From Blasia pusilla (Eukaryota; Marchantiophyta; Marchantiopsida; Blasiales): a stretch of 64,000 nucleotides of DNA. Under the pieces are notes generated by a model. The model did not search any database. It worked only from the letters and a program-made list of their open reading frames with translations, and was not told the origin of the DNA. Of the stretch, positions 63,999 to 64,000 are shown one piece after another. The stretch is from assembly GCA_050084515.1 (NCBI GenBank), contig CM114273.1:28024001-28088000 (forward strand). The letters are read 5' to 3'. Each line of letters begins with the position of its first letter. Position 1 is the first letter of the stretch. The translations under genes and the position numbers were made by a program.

Positions 63999-64000
63999 GT

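Overview
The window looks like nuclear DNA of a land plant, most probably a complex thalloid liverwort (Marchantiopsida). Two complete multi-exon plant genes can be spliced exactly from GT..AG borders, and one of them is a close match, as I remember it, to the Marchantia polymorpha front-end delta-5 fatty-acid desaturase. The rest is AT-rich intergenic DNA filled with decayed transposable elements, dispersed repeats and very long CT/GA microsatellites. I see nothing bacterial, viral or organellar. The species call is an inference from one gene family and could not be checked by search.

Layout. 1-16 kb: no intact gene. It holds a TATA-bearing LTR-like repeat, a (TC)82 tract, a repeat that recurs inverted near 37.5 kb, a degraded minus-strand element with a PIF1-like helicase end and a coiled-coil ORF (6.7-9.4 kb), a cluster of five TGA(C/G)TCA heptamers, a decayed three-unit repeat, a tRNA-derived SINE, and further CT/GA tracts. 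16-17.5 kb: a MITE-like repeat and the 3' end of a non-LTR retroelement. 17.5-23.5 kb: a GC-rich gene zone with a three-exon plus-strand gene for a small repeat-bearing protein (18.85-20.67 kb) and an unrecognised minus-strand gene candidate whose first exon carries a membrane anchor (21.4-22.96 kb). 25.8-34.8 kb: a complete 15-exon soluble starch synthase I gene on the minus strand, with a GC-rich promoter/5' region up to 36.3 kb. 36-53 kb: repeat-rich, with an unprocessed Elongator subunit 1 (ELP1/IKI3) pseudogene fragment (44.8-45.6 kb), more copies of the same retroelement and a second MITE copy. 53.5-57.7 kb: a complete 13-exon delta-5-type desaturase gene on the minus strand, with a GC-rich upstream region. 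59.2-64 kb: a decayed reverse-transcriptase element abutting other transposon-derived sequence, with a CACTA-type transposase C-terminus at the window edge.

Function. The two sure genes are unrelated metabolically: starch chain elongation in plastids, and very-long-chain polyunsaturated fatty acid synthesis (arachidonate/EPA type) in the ER, a lipid pathway typical of bryophytes. Points most worth a second look are the small AP(Y/F)AT/SAPW repeat protein, the in-frame stop-free 168-nt intron inside the desaturase, the ELP1 pseudogene, and the chimeric transposon remains.
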